From Artocarpus heterophyllus (Eukaryota > Streptophyta > Magnoliopsida > Rosales > Moraceae): a stretch of DNA of 64,000 bases. Numbering within the stretch: position 1 is the stretch's first letter; each line of letters begins with the position of its first letter. Shown piece after piece: positions 38,070-49,021 of the stretch. The notes below the pieces were generated by a model that did not search any database, was not told the origin of the DNA, and saw only the letters and a program-made list of their open reading frames with translations. The position numbers and the translations under genes are program-made. The stretch lies in assembly GCA_025403435.1 (NCBI GenBank), contig JAJQZP010000235.1, positions 987,273-1,051,272 on the forward strand, given 5' to 3'.

Positions 38070-38881
38070 AGGCTCGAGTTTGATTGCTATGGCTAGAGCT
38101 ACGATCCATTGCTCCCGGCTTTATTATTGAAATTTTTGAAGTTTCTAACAAATTCGGATCAAACAAAGAATTGATGAAAGAAAAATGTTTGATAAGAAGA
38201 TACGTGTTCGACACTTCGAAGATTGCAATTCTTAAGACCAAATCATCGGCAAGCTCTGACATCGAGAACCCGACTCGCGTAGAAGCCATCTTGGCGGTGA
38301 TCTGGAAATGCTTCTTGGGAGTTTCGAAAGCGAAGAAATTCGGAGGTCATAGTACTGTAATACTACTTCTTTAATAACTATGTTTAGTCAAGACATGAAC
38401 ATACGGCGGAAGACTTCACCGCCATTGCCGGAGAGCTTGGGAGGAAATTTGGTAGGGTTTTTCTCTTTTTGGCTAAACACGATGATGATTAGAGAGGTGA
38501 TGATGATGTTCAGGTCTTGACTTCAAACTGAGAAAAGGAAATGAAGAAATGAAAGAAAAATAGTGGCTCATAGAAAATGTTGAAAGCATTTAGACAAAAA
38601 AGAAAACTATATGTTAAAAACGACGTCGTAGAAGACAAGGGGTGTAACTGCAGTAGTTGGTGTGGGTTTAAGTTGTATGGAGGTGATTTTGGTTGGGGAT
38701 TGCCATTTTGGGTGAGTTGGCAAATATTGCTTTGAAGAATATTGTCGTATTGTTAGATGCAAAAGATGGGCAAGGAATAGAAGCACGGTTGAACTTAACT
38801 ACTCAAGACGACGTCGCTTTGTTTGAATCCAAGGATGACCTACGAGCTTTTTCTTCTTTTAATCTGAGTGTCGTTTCCTGA
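38070..38881 (+). pseudogene. BAHD acyltransferase, 3' fragment
   Basis: Continues the gene broken at about 20534. In successive frames it shows the FD...SY region (with a stop near 38090), RRYVFDTSKIAILK, NPTRVEAILAVIWKC (38174-38330), then in another frame DMNIRRKTSPPLPESLGGNL (38392-38451), then in a third frame the C-terminal structural motif DFGWG (38685-38699), and finally GQGIEARLNL...SSFNLSVVS ending at TGA 38879-38881. Thus there are at least three frame changes, plus about 50 codons fewer than expected between GNLVGFFS and the SWC...DFGWG block. It cannot encode an active enzyme. Order and strand agree with the 5' fragment, so the two were one gene before the insertions. Confidence 0.85.
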
Positions 38882-39313
38882 AACCCTACAAAATTAAAAA
38901 ATAAAAATAAAGGGCAAAATAGCTATATATATCCATCTTCTTAATTAGTTTAGCTTTCTTCATTGAGATATTGACCTTAAATGTAAGCTAAACTGCCTAG
39001 TAACTCAGTGATGTAGGAAGAAGTTGTCGTTTGCTCAGCTTGGTTGTCATTGGTGTTCGTTTTCTATATTTGTCGCTTCTTATTTTAAGCTTTGCTCTTT
39101 TACTTTATATTCTAATGTTGACGTTTGTTTGCAAGGGCCGGGACTTTCAAGAACATTAATCTCTCAGCTATATATAAACATATATATATATATATATATA
39201 TGTCTGTGTCATCGTGTATGTATTCAATAATTCAATCAACAACGCTTATATAACCTAAAGCTTGTTGATTTCATCTGAAATCAACACAAAATTTCACATG
39301 CAAAACCTTATAT
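38882..39313. other. 3' flank of the BAHD pseudogene
   Basis: No gene seen. AT-rich, with a TA microsatellite at about 39178-39200. Confidence 0.5.
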
Positions 39314-39482
39314 GTGTTTGGTAATATCGGTTAAAACCAAAACTGTTTGTTGCTATAATGCAAAACTTTTATATGCTGTAGTGTGAAGAAAAAGTATGCT
39401 ACGGTTTGGAGCTCTCAAATGATACAATATTTCTAACCAAAATTAATTTAAACCATTAGTTCTAACCAATACTTCTAAACAC
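39314..39482. mobile_element. hAT-like MITE (tentative, ~170 bp)
   Basis: The left end GTGTTTGGTAATATCGGTTA matches the reverse complement of the right end (GTGTTTAGAAGTATTGGTTA) at most positions, the 'TGTTTGG-A' terminus common in plant hAT MITEs. The expected 8-bp duplication is not clean, so the ends are provisional. Confidence 0.5.
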
Positions 39483-39696
39483 CTTGTAAATTTACTTCTA
39501 AATAATTCAGTAAGCAAAACCCCAAGCTTTTCTACTTCAAGTGATATTTTCATCAAGCACAACAGGCTTAATCAACACTCTTGACTAAATCCACCTCAAC
39601 ACTCAACTTGAGCTAATTATGATTTCTTACTTTAATAAAACGTTTTGTACGTAATATATTTTAGTTCTAAAGCTCCTTTGAGCTTTAGGTATTTGT

Positions 39697-40379
39697 TAAG
39701 GCTGTGGAAAAAAACCAAAAAACTGAAACCGATCGAAAAACCGACCGACAAAAAAGCCAAAAATTTGGTTTCGTACAAACTAAAAACTTTCGGTTCGGTC
39801 AACCGAACCGTCCATTTACTGGATGGTTCGGTTTCGGTCCGAATACAATATTTTAGATTTGGTCTATGTGACTCATTATGTTTATGCTTTTCTCAAAGGG
39901 TTATTAGGTGTTTCTCCTTTATACTTTGAATTTGAAGCAAAGTTTGTTGATCTCATAAAAATTGAAACAATTAAAAAAACTCAAATAAATATATATTATT
40001 CTCTAAGATTTTTAATGATTTCAACATAAGTGGCATGACAAATTGTAAATGTCAATCGCTCTTATAGTATTCTTTTTAGCATATTTTCAAAAAGAACCTA
40101 AACAATATTTAAGTCCATTATACTATTTTAACAATTCTTTAACCAAAAAATAAAATAAAATATGGTAAACTGATAATACGTTTTCTGTATCCCATTAGAT
40201 TTTCATATGCTGAAAACCGACCAAACCGAACCGAACCGACCGAACCAAAACATTCGGTTAACCGACCGACTACTCTAATATGCGGTGCAGTTTCGGTTTG
40301 CCAATTTCAAAAACCGACATTTGCGGTTCGGTAACCGAACCGAACAAAACCGACGGTTTTTAACCGAATAACACCCCTA
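39697..40379. mobile_element. hAT-type MITE rich in CGGTTCGGTT
   Basis: A 683-bp element flanked by perfect 8-bp duplications GTATTTGT (39689-39696 and 40380-40387). The ends TAAGGCTGT / ACACCCCTA are short imperfect inverted repeats of the 'TAGGGGTGT' plant hAT class. Both subterminal regions are packed with GGTTCGGT/ACCGAACC motifs (39720-39840 and 40210-40360), probable transposase-binding repeats. No transposase is encoded; short frames inside are chance. Confidence 0.85.
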
Positions 40380-40387
40380 GTATTTGT

Positions 40388-42260
40388 AGATACAAGTGAA
40401 GAAGCTTTGAAATACCTTGAGATTATTATCTTGAAATATGAGAGAAATGAATGGAAGAAACATTAAGAGAGATTGAAAAAAAAAAAAAAATTGGTCGGTT
40501 GTGGGAATTAGAGAAATGAAAGAAGTTTTTTAATTTCAATTCTTTTTTTGCCTCGTGTATTTTTCCTATTTACTCTCTATCAATGGACTTCTACTTCTTG
40601 CAGTGCAAGTGAATTCTAGCCTCCTTAGTGCCTTTTGTATGTGTGTGTGTGTATTTTGGAGCAAGAGACGAGATTTTATTAAATGAACTACAAAAAGTTC
40701 CAAAGGGGAGGAAGAGAATTCCTCAAAAAACAGAGAAACTATAAATAAAAGGAGCCCCTCCCCTATATAAATCTCAAAAGAATAGACTACCAAATTCTTT
40801 GTTTGGTAAACCCACAATGAAACCCAGTACTTAATTTTATCTCATAAAATTAAGTTATCTTCTTCCTTTCTAGCTAAATTCCCCAAAAGATTGCTAGAGA
40901 GGCAACCTTCCACAAAATAAACACTTAAAGGAGAAATAATTCAATCATGTCCTTGAAGCATTTAGGCACAACCCAAGAGATTCATGCTTTTTGTATTTGT
41001 TCCAGTAACACAAATTCTTTTCAATTTATTTGAGAAGCATTTACAGAAAGTGTTTGTTTTGAGGCTATTGAGTCTAAAATTGTCTACTTATAAACAATAT
41101 TACAATACTGTTTATTTTTAAAATTTTGGTGACTTGAGATGCCGGTTATGCCCCAATATTTATTTTTGGTAGCCTAAAGTTTTTTTGGCCTTTTGTATTC
41201 ATTGCTATATTGGTCTTATTTTAAATGATATGTTGATTTCATTCTTTTAATTTACCGGTCGGTTAATTATTATCATCACCATCATCATCATTTTGCTTCA
41301 TTTTGAGTTGTTAGCCATTGATTTTATGTAGTAAGAATTTATGGGCTTTTTTTTTTTACTTCATTTTATTACCCCTTGACTTCATGTAGAAAGTTGTCAT
41401 GAAAGTTGTCATTATCATTAATATAATTATATAAAAATTATGATAATGATAAATATAAAGATTTTTATTTATAGTATTCATAATTAATACTAATAGATGT
41501 TTATTTTTTTTCTCTGTTTTTCAAACGCAGAATTTGCACAAAGTTTTTAGTTTTCTAACTCCACACGCGAAATAAGACGTAAAAAATTATGAAGGAATTT
41601 TTTTACTAAACTATTATATGCTTAAGCTACTAAATTTTTTGACCACACAACGGAGAATGCAGAATTGATCTCACAACTACACACAATCCACAATAGTTTG
41701 CTCATTCTTGGTTCAAATAGTCAACACTAACCAATTTATACTTTCCCCTTTAGTGGTTGTAAGAATAATTCACTCATTCCTAATCCTATTTGGATATTTT
41801 ATTAAATTTATATTTTTTAGAATACAAATATTGTATCAATAGTTATAATAAATAGATTAAAAAAATGAAAGAGAGAGTAACTCGATACGTATCGAGGAAT
41901 TTGGCACGTTCTATTCTAATTACGTTGGCATCTACTAAAATTCTCATCACACACCTAGCCCCCACTCTAATTTATTGTTTGAAAAAAGATGAAATACAAA
42001 AAGTTTAGGAAAATAAAACATATGCCTCTGTGGCCTACAAATCCAAGAAACAAAAAAACAAAAAAAAAAATCACTAAAACACCAAAGCCAACAAAATGAT
42101 GCTAATGAAACGAGAAATCACTAGATCTTAAAGCGTAAATTCGAATGAGCAAATCCCTCAAGGAAAAAAGAGTTCATGATCCCGGACCAAAACTTCTCAT
42201 GGGACTTAAAATTCTTCTTGAGATGTGGGACTTCACAGACCCAAGAATCTTTTGAAGTAG
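40388..42260. other. AT-rich intergenic spacer
   Basis: No gene recognised on either strand. Contains a GT microsatellite at about 40638-40651, an imperfect hairpin of AT-rich sequence near 41410-41455, and A-rich runs near 42050-42070. Confidence 0.5.
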
Positions 42261-42765
42261 ACAAGAGAAAACCCAAGAGTTGAACTTAAGGGGTCCCTTG
42301 AATTCCGGGTAAAGAAGCGAGTGAAGGAGCAATATGCGAATGGGAAGTTTAAAAACCTCTTGGCAAATGTGATTGCCGATCCTGAAACTCTTCAAGATGC
42401 TTACAACTGCATTAGACTAAATTTGAATATTGATATAACGTTAAATAATGAGAGAACATCTTTTGAATCCATGGCTAACGAGCTGTTTCACGGTGACTTC
42501 GACATCAGTGCCAATACCGTGTCCATCTCAGCGAGAGGTGCAAGGAAAGAAGTCGTAGTCCTGCCCAATCTATGGTTGAAGGTCATTCAGGAAGCCATCA
42601 GAATAGTTTTGGAGGTTGTCGAAGAGGGAGAGGACACTTAACAGCCTTGAAGTCCATTAAAAAAGATATTCATGCTCCCAATTGGTGGTCTAAAGTGCTT
42701 GTAAACAAAAAGCTTGATGCTTGTATTCATTCTTTTTTGGTACGTGCTTTTCGTTGTTTTCATTC
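42261..42765 (+). pseudogene. fragment like plant nuclear intron maturases (nMAT)
   Basis: Translation from about 42261 reads LKGSLEFRVKKRVKEQYANG, then NVIADPETLQDAYNCIRLN, FESMANELFHGDFDI and VLPNLWLKVIQEAIRIVLEV, matching what I know of the N-terminal reverse-transcriptase region of plant nuclear-encoded group II intron maturases, which act in mitochondrial intron splicing. After the EVV the frame shifts and continues CRRGRGHLTALKSI...APNWWSKVLVNKKLDACI. The conserved PHFSKISHG-like link expected before RGRGH is absent, so a short deletion caused the shift. No start codon, targeting peptide or C-terminal X domain is nearby. It is a decayed fragment convergent with CHX15. Which nMAT it came from is not settled. 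Confidence 0.72.
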
Positions 42766-43117
42766 CGAATAGAGCGCGAACATGTTTTTTTTTTTTTTTT
42801 TTTTTATGCCGACTTTGATTTTTCTGTTTCTTGTGCAGTTTCATTTGTTGCAACTAATGATGGAGCAAAGTACCTTCTTTACAAATACAACTGTTACATA
42901 CATTGACACCTAAAGCCAGAATATATTTTTGTCGTAAATTAAAATGCAGAAGAAAAAGAGAGAAATCCTAAACCCGGCTCCAATTAGTTTCAGATGGGAA
43001 AGGAATTCTAACTGTAAAATAAGTCACATGCAAAAGACAATTAGGCCTTCAGATTTTGTGTATCGTCTGGCTTCCTTTCTTATGCAGGACTTCTGAAGCA
43101 ACCTCAACTCCGATCTT
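42766..43117. other. intergenic region between nMAT fragment and CHX15 stop
   Basis: Contains a poly-T run at about 42786-42805 and the probable 3' UTR of the minus-strand CHX15 gene. No other feature seen. Confidence 0.5.
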
Positions 43118-46100
43118 TTACGAGTTTAATACATTTTGTCCCCTTGGTGGCGGCCGACGGTTCATGTTCTGCACATTGCTAAACTGTTCGTCCGATTGTC
43201 CGGGGCTGTCGGGTTGTCCAACTCCTTCGTTAGGCCCGACTCCTACAAACTGCTGTACCACCAACACCGACACTGTTGCTGCAAAATCCGATGATGCTAG
43301 CAAATCCCCAATCGCCCCGAGTTCTGGGCACTCACTCCAGTCCGTGATTCCTGCTGTGAGAGGCGATATCATCCCTTGTCCTCTCCCAACTATGAACAAG
43401 TCATGGACATTGTCCATTGACCTTATCGTTGCCACTGTCTCCTCTCCGTTGTTCACTACCTTCTCACTGTACATAATTGACTCGTCGTTCATAGTCCTGG
43501 TCTTGAAATCGTTTATGAGCTCATTGTCGAGCTGCCTCTCCATTGTATCGTCTGTTTCCACCGTTAACATCCTGGGGTCGTTTGCATCCCCGTGAGACTG
43601 CTCTGCAGGATTGGTTATGTCATCCCCAGAAATGAAGCGCAGTACCATAAGGCTTGTCCCTGGATGGTCGGACATCCTCCAGGCATATGACAGCGCCTCT
43701 CTGTCGTCTGGCCCGCCAAAGAATATCACGGCAATATGATGTGTTACCTGGTTCGAAGCCAAACGTGTGGAGCCATTTAGGCCTCTATCAACAAGGATAC
43801 CAACCGAGCACGGTGCATTAGCTAGAACATTCTGGTTAATCATCCGAAATGCCGGGTTTGTGGCTTCCATTCCACCATCAACCGTTTGCTGTTTGTGAAA
43901 AGGAACGATGATGAAGGCAACACGCTTGTCCTCGGCCAAATTGCAGATGTCTTCATGCATAGTCGAGTAAGGGGAAACAGCAGTGAGAGGCTGGACGGAG
44001 ACAAAATCTCCATGCTGCTCGTAGTTCTCGAACGCATTGATGATGTGGTCAGACTGTGCCTGGGTTCTGTTAAGGGCTGGTCGGCCAGATTTTCTTGTGT
44101 TGTGAACGATGAGCATTGCAGAGGCACGACCAGTTAGCTCAACCAAATGGAGGACGTAAATGCATATGGGAGATCTTTTTGTGGGGTAGGAAGCTTCAAG
44201 GAGGTTGATAATTGTTGGAACATTTCTAGGGGTGTGGATGCAAGCCAACACTCGAAACTCTCCGTCTGGTTTTGACCTTTGAATCGTTCGCCGCTTGTAA
44301 GGTGCAAACTTCTTTGCCGGCTTGTAAATTGATGTTACAATGGGCGTGATAAGTACTGTCATAACCACTGCTACAATTACCATAATCGCAAAGGACTCAT
44401 CATCTAAGACCTGCAAAGATATTGGTTTTTATCATTTTTCTTCATTCATGTTCACAGGGAAAAAAAAGAGAGAGAGAGAGAGTAAAAGCTCATTTGTTTC
44501 TAGGTTCGAATCAAAATTGAGACCGTTTTTCTATGGTGTTCTCTCACAAGATATTTAAATTTCTACTCAAACTTGTGAACCAAATGGAATATAACACACC
44601 AGCACTGATTTTTTATACCTTTTGATCTCTCCCAACGTTGAGGACTATCATTTCGACGAGGCCTTTGGTGTTCATGAGCAAGCCAAGAGTAATTCCTTCA
44701 TGAACTGGCATTTGGTAATAGATGCAAACAAGAAGAGTTCCAGCGACTTTCCCAGCACAGGCAAGAACTACGATGAGCATCAGAAATCCCCATGTCCCGG
44801 CTGACGTGATAGATGTTATATCGGTTTTAAGCCCGCTTATGGCAAAGAAGAGAGGAAGCAGAAGCCCTGAAACAAAATCCTCAAGCTTCTCTATCAGAGT
44901 AACCCCAAGTGGTCCATTTGGAATAACCAATCCAAAAACAAAGGCCCCAAAAACAGAATGCGTTCCAATGGCGTCTGTGATGAACCCGGACAACATAACC
45001 CCGGTGAGAACGAGACATATGTGGAACTCGCTGAAGCTCTCCCCCTCTGGCGTCCTTCGGATCATCCACGACACAATTGGCCGCACAATCAAAATGCAGA
45101 AGGCAACGAAGGCTGCGCTAGACAAAATCACCCAGAGGGAGGCCAAGGAAGTGGCTTGGTTCTCAGCCAAAGCAATGGCCAAAGCCAGGAGAATCCAAGC
45201 GCTCATGTCGTTGACCAGAGCAGAGGACAAGGCAATCCTGCCGATCTCCGTGTTGATGAGCTTGAGCTCCGCAAGGATTCTGGCAAGCACGGGGAAAGCA
45301 GTGACGGAGAGGGCAACACCGAGGAAGAGAATGAAAGTGCCTTGTGTCATGGTCTCATCATTTTTGTGAAGAACGAAGGAGAAGCAGGCGCCAATGATGA
45401 AGGGCAACACCATACCGGCGATTGCAATGGCCAAAGCCTTTCTCCCGGTTCGCCTAATCACGGAAAGGTCCATCTCCACTCCAACAAGGAAGAGGAAATA
45501 GAGGAGACCCACATTTGCCATTGTCTCAAGAACCATCACACTTCTTAGAGGGAACAATGCGTTGGCAAATCTTCGGTTGCGTCCTAAAACCGAAGGACCC
45601 AGTATTACACCACCCTGATTAAACAAGAAGAAAATTAATTTAACTATTTAAAATGAAACAAAATTGAGAAAAAAAAATAGAAAATTGTGAGAAATGTGTG
45701 GTGGTCATATGACCCTTAGGAAGTTATTCGTGTAGAATTGAGAAGGTAAGATTTTAAATCCTCTTCCATATTCTCTATATCAAAAGGAAAAAAAACATTG
45801 TAGCTTTAGAGCATGATTGCATTAGAACAAAAACAATGAAAATGTGTAAATTCTAAATTCTAAAACAGAACAATCCCCAAAAAAAAAAAAAGGAAACTAT
45901 TACGTAATTCTTCTAACCATACCAAGATTTCAGCGATGACGCGCGGTTGGCGAAGGGGTTTGAGGAGGAAAACGAGAACGCGGGTGGTGACGACCACCAA
46001 GGTAAGCTGCAAGATGAAGAGAGGGAGGGAGTAGTCCAACGGGTTATCGCCTTGCCACACGCCGTTTGTTGTTATCATATTAGGGGCGTAACACACAATT

Positions 46101-46150
46101 GTATCTTCGGTTTTGTTCGTCGTCGCCGATCCTAGTTCCGCCGCTGCCAT
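43118..46150 (-). CDS. CHX15: CHX-family cation/H+ antiporter, CHX15-type, three exons
   Basis: Exons (minus): 46150-45923, 45614-44619 and 44410-43118, joined at GT-AG introns of 308 and 208 bp; 228, 996 and 1293 bases keep frame and give 838 residues, near the usual 820. The N-terminus has [20 protein letters not shown], then a Na+/H+ exchanger domain (about residues 45-425) with about 12 membrane segments: [30 protein letters not shown], and the ion-coupling Asn-Asp pair (about 211-212) in [10 protein letters not shown] hydrophilic C-terminal half follows ([76 protein letters not shown]). Family members move K+ or Na+ against H+ in endomembranes or plasma membrane and tune pH and K+. Strong likeness to Arabidopsis CHX15 is from memory. 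An upstream non-ATG extension is ignored. No lesion seen. Confidence 0.93.
44411..44618 (-). other. CHX15 intron 2 (GT-AG)
   Basis: Minus-strand donor AAG|GTATAA after VGRDQK and acceptor TTTGCAG| before VLDDES. Contains a CT/GA microsatellite at about 44465-44482. Confidence 0.85.
45615..45922 (-). other. CHX15 intron 1 (GT-AG)
   Basis: Minus-strand donor ATCTTG|GTATGG after RVIAEIL and acceptor TTAATCAG|GGTGG before [11 protein letters not shown]; the junction is phase 0. Confidence 0.88.
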
Positions 46151-46856
46151 CTTTAAGGACAACAATTCCGATCCTATAATCCGATTCTTAACTCCCCTCT
46201 ATGGTTTTGTTGAGATTACTACAATGGAGCAGCCAATTTCTTTAAAAATGTTGGCACGTAACCATAATAACGCTTTGTGGATTTTTACGTTGAATACAAT
46301 AATAATTTTCCTTGATTTCATGCAGAAAGAACTCTTTCTTGGTCAGAAGGAGAGATGGTAATAGGAAAAAGGAAGAAAAATATTTTTTTTGTTCTATATT
46401 TTGTTTAAAAATGAGGGAGGAGAAAAGTGTATTTAGTGGTCAAGCGCCCCAATTGGGGTCTCTTCTCTTTCTGTGGCTATCTATCCATGGTTATAAATTT
46501 AATAGAGATCTATTTTTAGACACTCTTGTCAACCCCAACAATTTTGATTTTTTTTTTTTTTTGGGTCAATAAGTCTTTCATTGCATTAGAAAACTAACTA
46601 CTAGGCACGGTCATTTCTTTTTTTTACTCCTTTATTCAAATGACATGCTTATCTTTTAACCACTGGGCATACATCAAAATAGACAAATAAATATATAAAA
46701 AAATTTTGGGCCGTTATATATATATAGACTTGTTACATTGAATATATATATATACATATTTGTTTTTCATGATTCAATGGTTACACATCTAAAAAATGTA
46801 TATTTTAATAACAATTGATGATATAGCGTGACAAGTATTCAACGTTATTAGTTATT
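46151..46856 (-). promoter_or_regulatory. CHX15 upstream region
   Basis: About 700 bases between the CHX15 ATG and the first transposon boundary, so the promoter space is short. A poly-T run is at about 46547-46562 and TA repeats at about 46718-46756. No TATA box or factor site is fixed with confidence. Confidence 0.4.
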
Positions 46857-47727
46857 TGTAATACCCGTTATTTTCCTAACATGTATTATTATGATTAAAT
46901 TAATTATTAGTGTGTCAATCAAAATTTTTATTTCATCTAAAATCTATTTCACATTATTTATTTCTACCTATTTTTAAATTTTTTAATATTTTTTTATACC
47001 TATTTAGTATATTAACCAAAATGCCCTTGAAACTTTAATTTAATTACAAAAATACCATTTAGCATTATTTGCTACAATCTTCCTTGGAGACTTGATCTTA
47101 CTTGCTCCTGTTCCATTTTGTTCCCCATTCTTTTCTTTTTCTTTTCATTTTCTTTCTTATTCTTTCCCTTTTCTTCTTCTCACGTCAACTCTCTCTTTCT
47201 CTCCCGTTTTCTTGTCTTTCTCTCTCCCTTGTTTGCTTCAAAATCGAGATCATCAACCCAACTTCAAGGTAATCAAGAGAGAAATCTAAGGTTAATTTCT
47301 TAGATCTCCCAAAATCACAAACCAAAGATTAAGGATTTTTGCAAGCAAAATTACTATTTTTCTTCAAGCTTGAGATAAGGTTTTTTAAGTTAAAACTTTG
47401 ATCTAAATTCGTGTTTTAGCATGAGATTTGTCTAAAAAAATATATTTTTGATGTTTTTGGGTAATTATACAACTTTTTTGAAGCTTGATTTATATAGATC
47501 TTTGTTTAAAATGAGTTTTTGAACTAGTTTTGAATAGTTTTGATCTTTGGTTTAGATTTATGTATTGAGTATGAAAATTTTAAGAAAAATGATCTACATG
47601 TGTTTAAGTGAGATGCTTCATAGTTTTTATGTATTTTCTATTTTTCCTGGAAGTTGATAAAAGGGTCGGATTGAATTTTAAAGTTTGAAATCTTCGAAAT
47701 AAAAAACTAGAATTTCTAGAAATTCTT

Positions 47728-47905
47728 CTGTCGACAGGCCAGACTCATTGGTAAGTTTGACAGGCCGAACCTTTCAGAGCGGCAGGTTGAACTCTGCCAA
47801 ACCGACGAGCCAAACCTTATAGATCGGCAGGCCGGCAGAGAGGCTTAAAATGTGTAGTTTGATCGGCAGGCTGTAAGTAATTGATTAGCAGGCCGATCGA
47901 GAGTT
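47728..47905. repeat. GC-rich palindromic motif cluster (E2 copy F)
   Basis: Decayed variants of the motif such as 'gacaggccgaacc', 'gatcggcaggccgg' and 'gcaggccgatcg', more eroded than in E2 copy D but at the same place in the element. Confidence 0.65.
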
Positions 47906-48099
47906 CAAACTCATTTGTTTTTCATAGTTTTGTGTTATGGAATGTTCCAAGGGTTTTATATTAATAATTATGGCACACTAATAGAATATATGGTACATGA
48001 TTTGTAACACCCAAGCATTTTTAGTACATTAAAAATGCAATAAGTTAAGGATTATGTTAAGATAAAAAAACAGTTTAAGAAAAATATTGTATAATAATA

Positions 48100-48490
48100 T
48101 GAACAATTATACAGTATTAGAATAATGCAGTATAAGAAAATACACTGATAAAGTTATGTAGTATAAAAATGACATTGTAAAAGTAATGCAATGTAGGAAT
48201 TTGACTGTTTAAAGATAAGCAGTATAAAAATTAGACTGTTTAAGTTAAAGCAGTATAGGAATAATACTGTTTGAAGAATATAGATGAATAAGAAATGCTG
48301 TAACAATATAGAGAATATACCGACGGTATAAGAAAATACTGTCAATATAAATTTAGACTGTACAAAGTTAGATAATGTTAAAATTACATTATGTGATGAA
48401 TGAAAACAAGTATGGGAGATTGCAGGACCTTATGAATTGTATAGAAAGGAATACCAGTAGTACAGAAAAATACTACCAACATAAATTTAG
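48100..48490. repeat. 'CAGTATA' minisatellite of E1
   Basis: About ten diverged units of roughly 30-40 bases, many containing self-complementary pieces such as 'cagtataggaataatactg'. Counterparts at 12420-12660 and, reversed, 36350-36660. Confidence 0.65.
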
Positions 48491-49021
48491 ACTGTGCAAA
48501 AAGTTATGTGGGAACCACCAAGGGGCCACCTTAGGAGTTTTGATTGGGCCACCATATTTATTAATGTGGCCCAATCATAAAAGGCCAAGTTAAGCCAAAG
48601 ATGATGTCAAGTGATGATGATGATGATAAGTCATCAAATATGGTTAAAATTACCAAAATACCCTTGATGTGGCCAATCAAATGTTGCCAAGACTAAGCAA
48701 AAATTTTAACCCCAATTAATGCAAAATGGTGACTAATCTTGATAAGTCACCAAGTTGCCAAAAATGAAAATAAAGAATAAAAAGAAAATTTGAGGAAAAA
48801 TTCTTTATTTTTTCTTCCATTTCTTCCCTAGCCCAAAACCGTCCCCCCTATGCTATTTTCTCTCAAAGTTTTGATGAATCCTAAGCTCCAAATCATGTGA
48901 GGAAATAAGAACAAGTGAAGGAGATGAGGATTTAAGAGTTTTCAAGGTAAAACCTAAGGTTTTCCTATTATGATGAAGGGTTTTATTCATGATTTGGATG
49001 GGATTTTCACGGGTTGTGTCA

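Noticed and set aside
40566..40980. Possible decayed transposon protein on the minus strand
   Set aside because: Translation shows no motif I could name and is broken by stops; no ends or duplication seen.
43056..43595. 179-residue plus-strand open frame
   Set aside because: Antisense to exon 3 of CHX15; no domain of its own, explained by the codon pattern of the real gene.
44495..44515. 'GGTTCGAATC' resembling a tRNA T-loop
   Set aside because: Inside CHX15 intron 2; no matching acceptor, D or anticodon stems around it.
44722..45548. 215- and 196-residue plus-strand open frames
   Set aside because: Antisense shadows of CHX15 exon 2, which has a well-supported protein on the other strand.
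46113..46361. 82-residue plus-strand frame overlapping the CHX15 start
   Set aside because: Antisense to CHX15 exon 1 and promoter, no domain signature.
47092..47303. Two Ser/Phe/Leu-rich frames
   Set aside because: Produced by the pyrimidine tract of E2 copy F.
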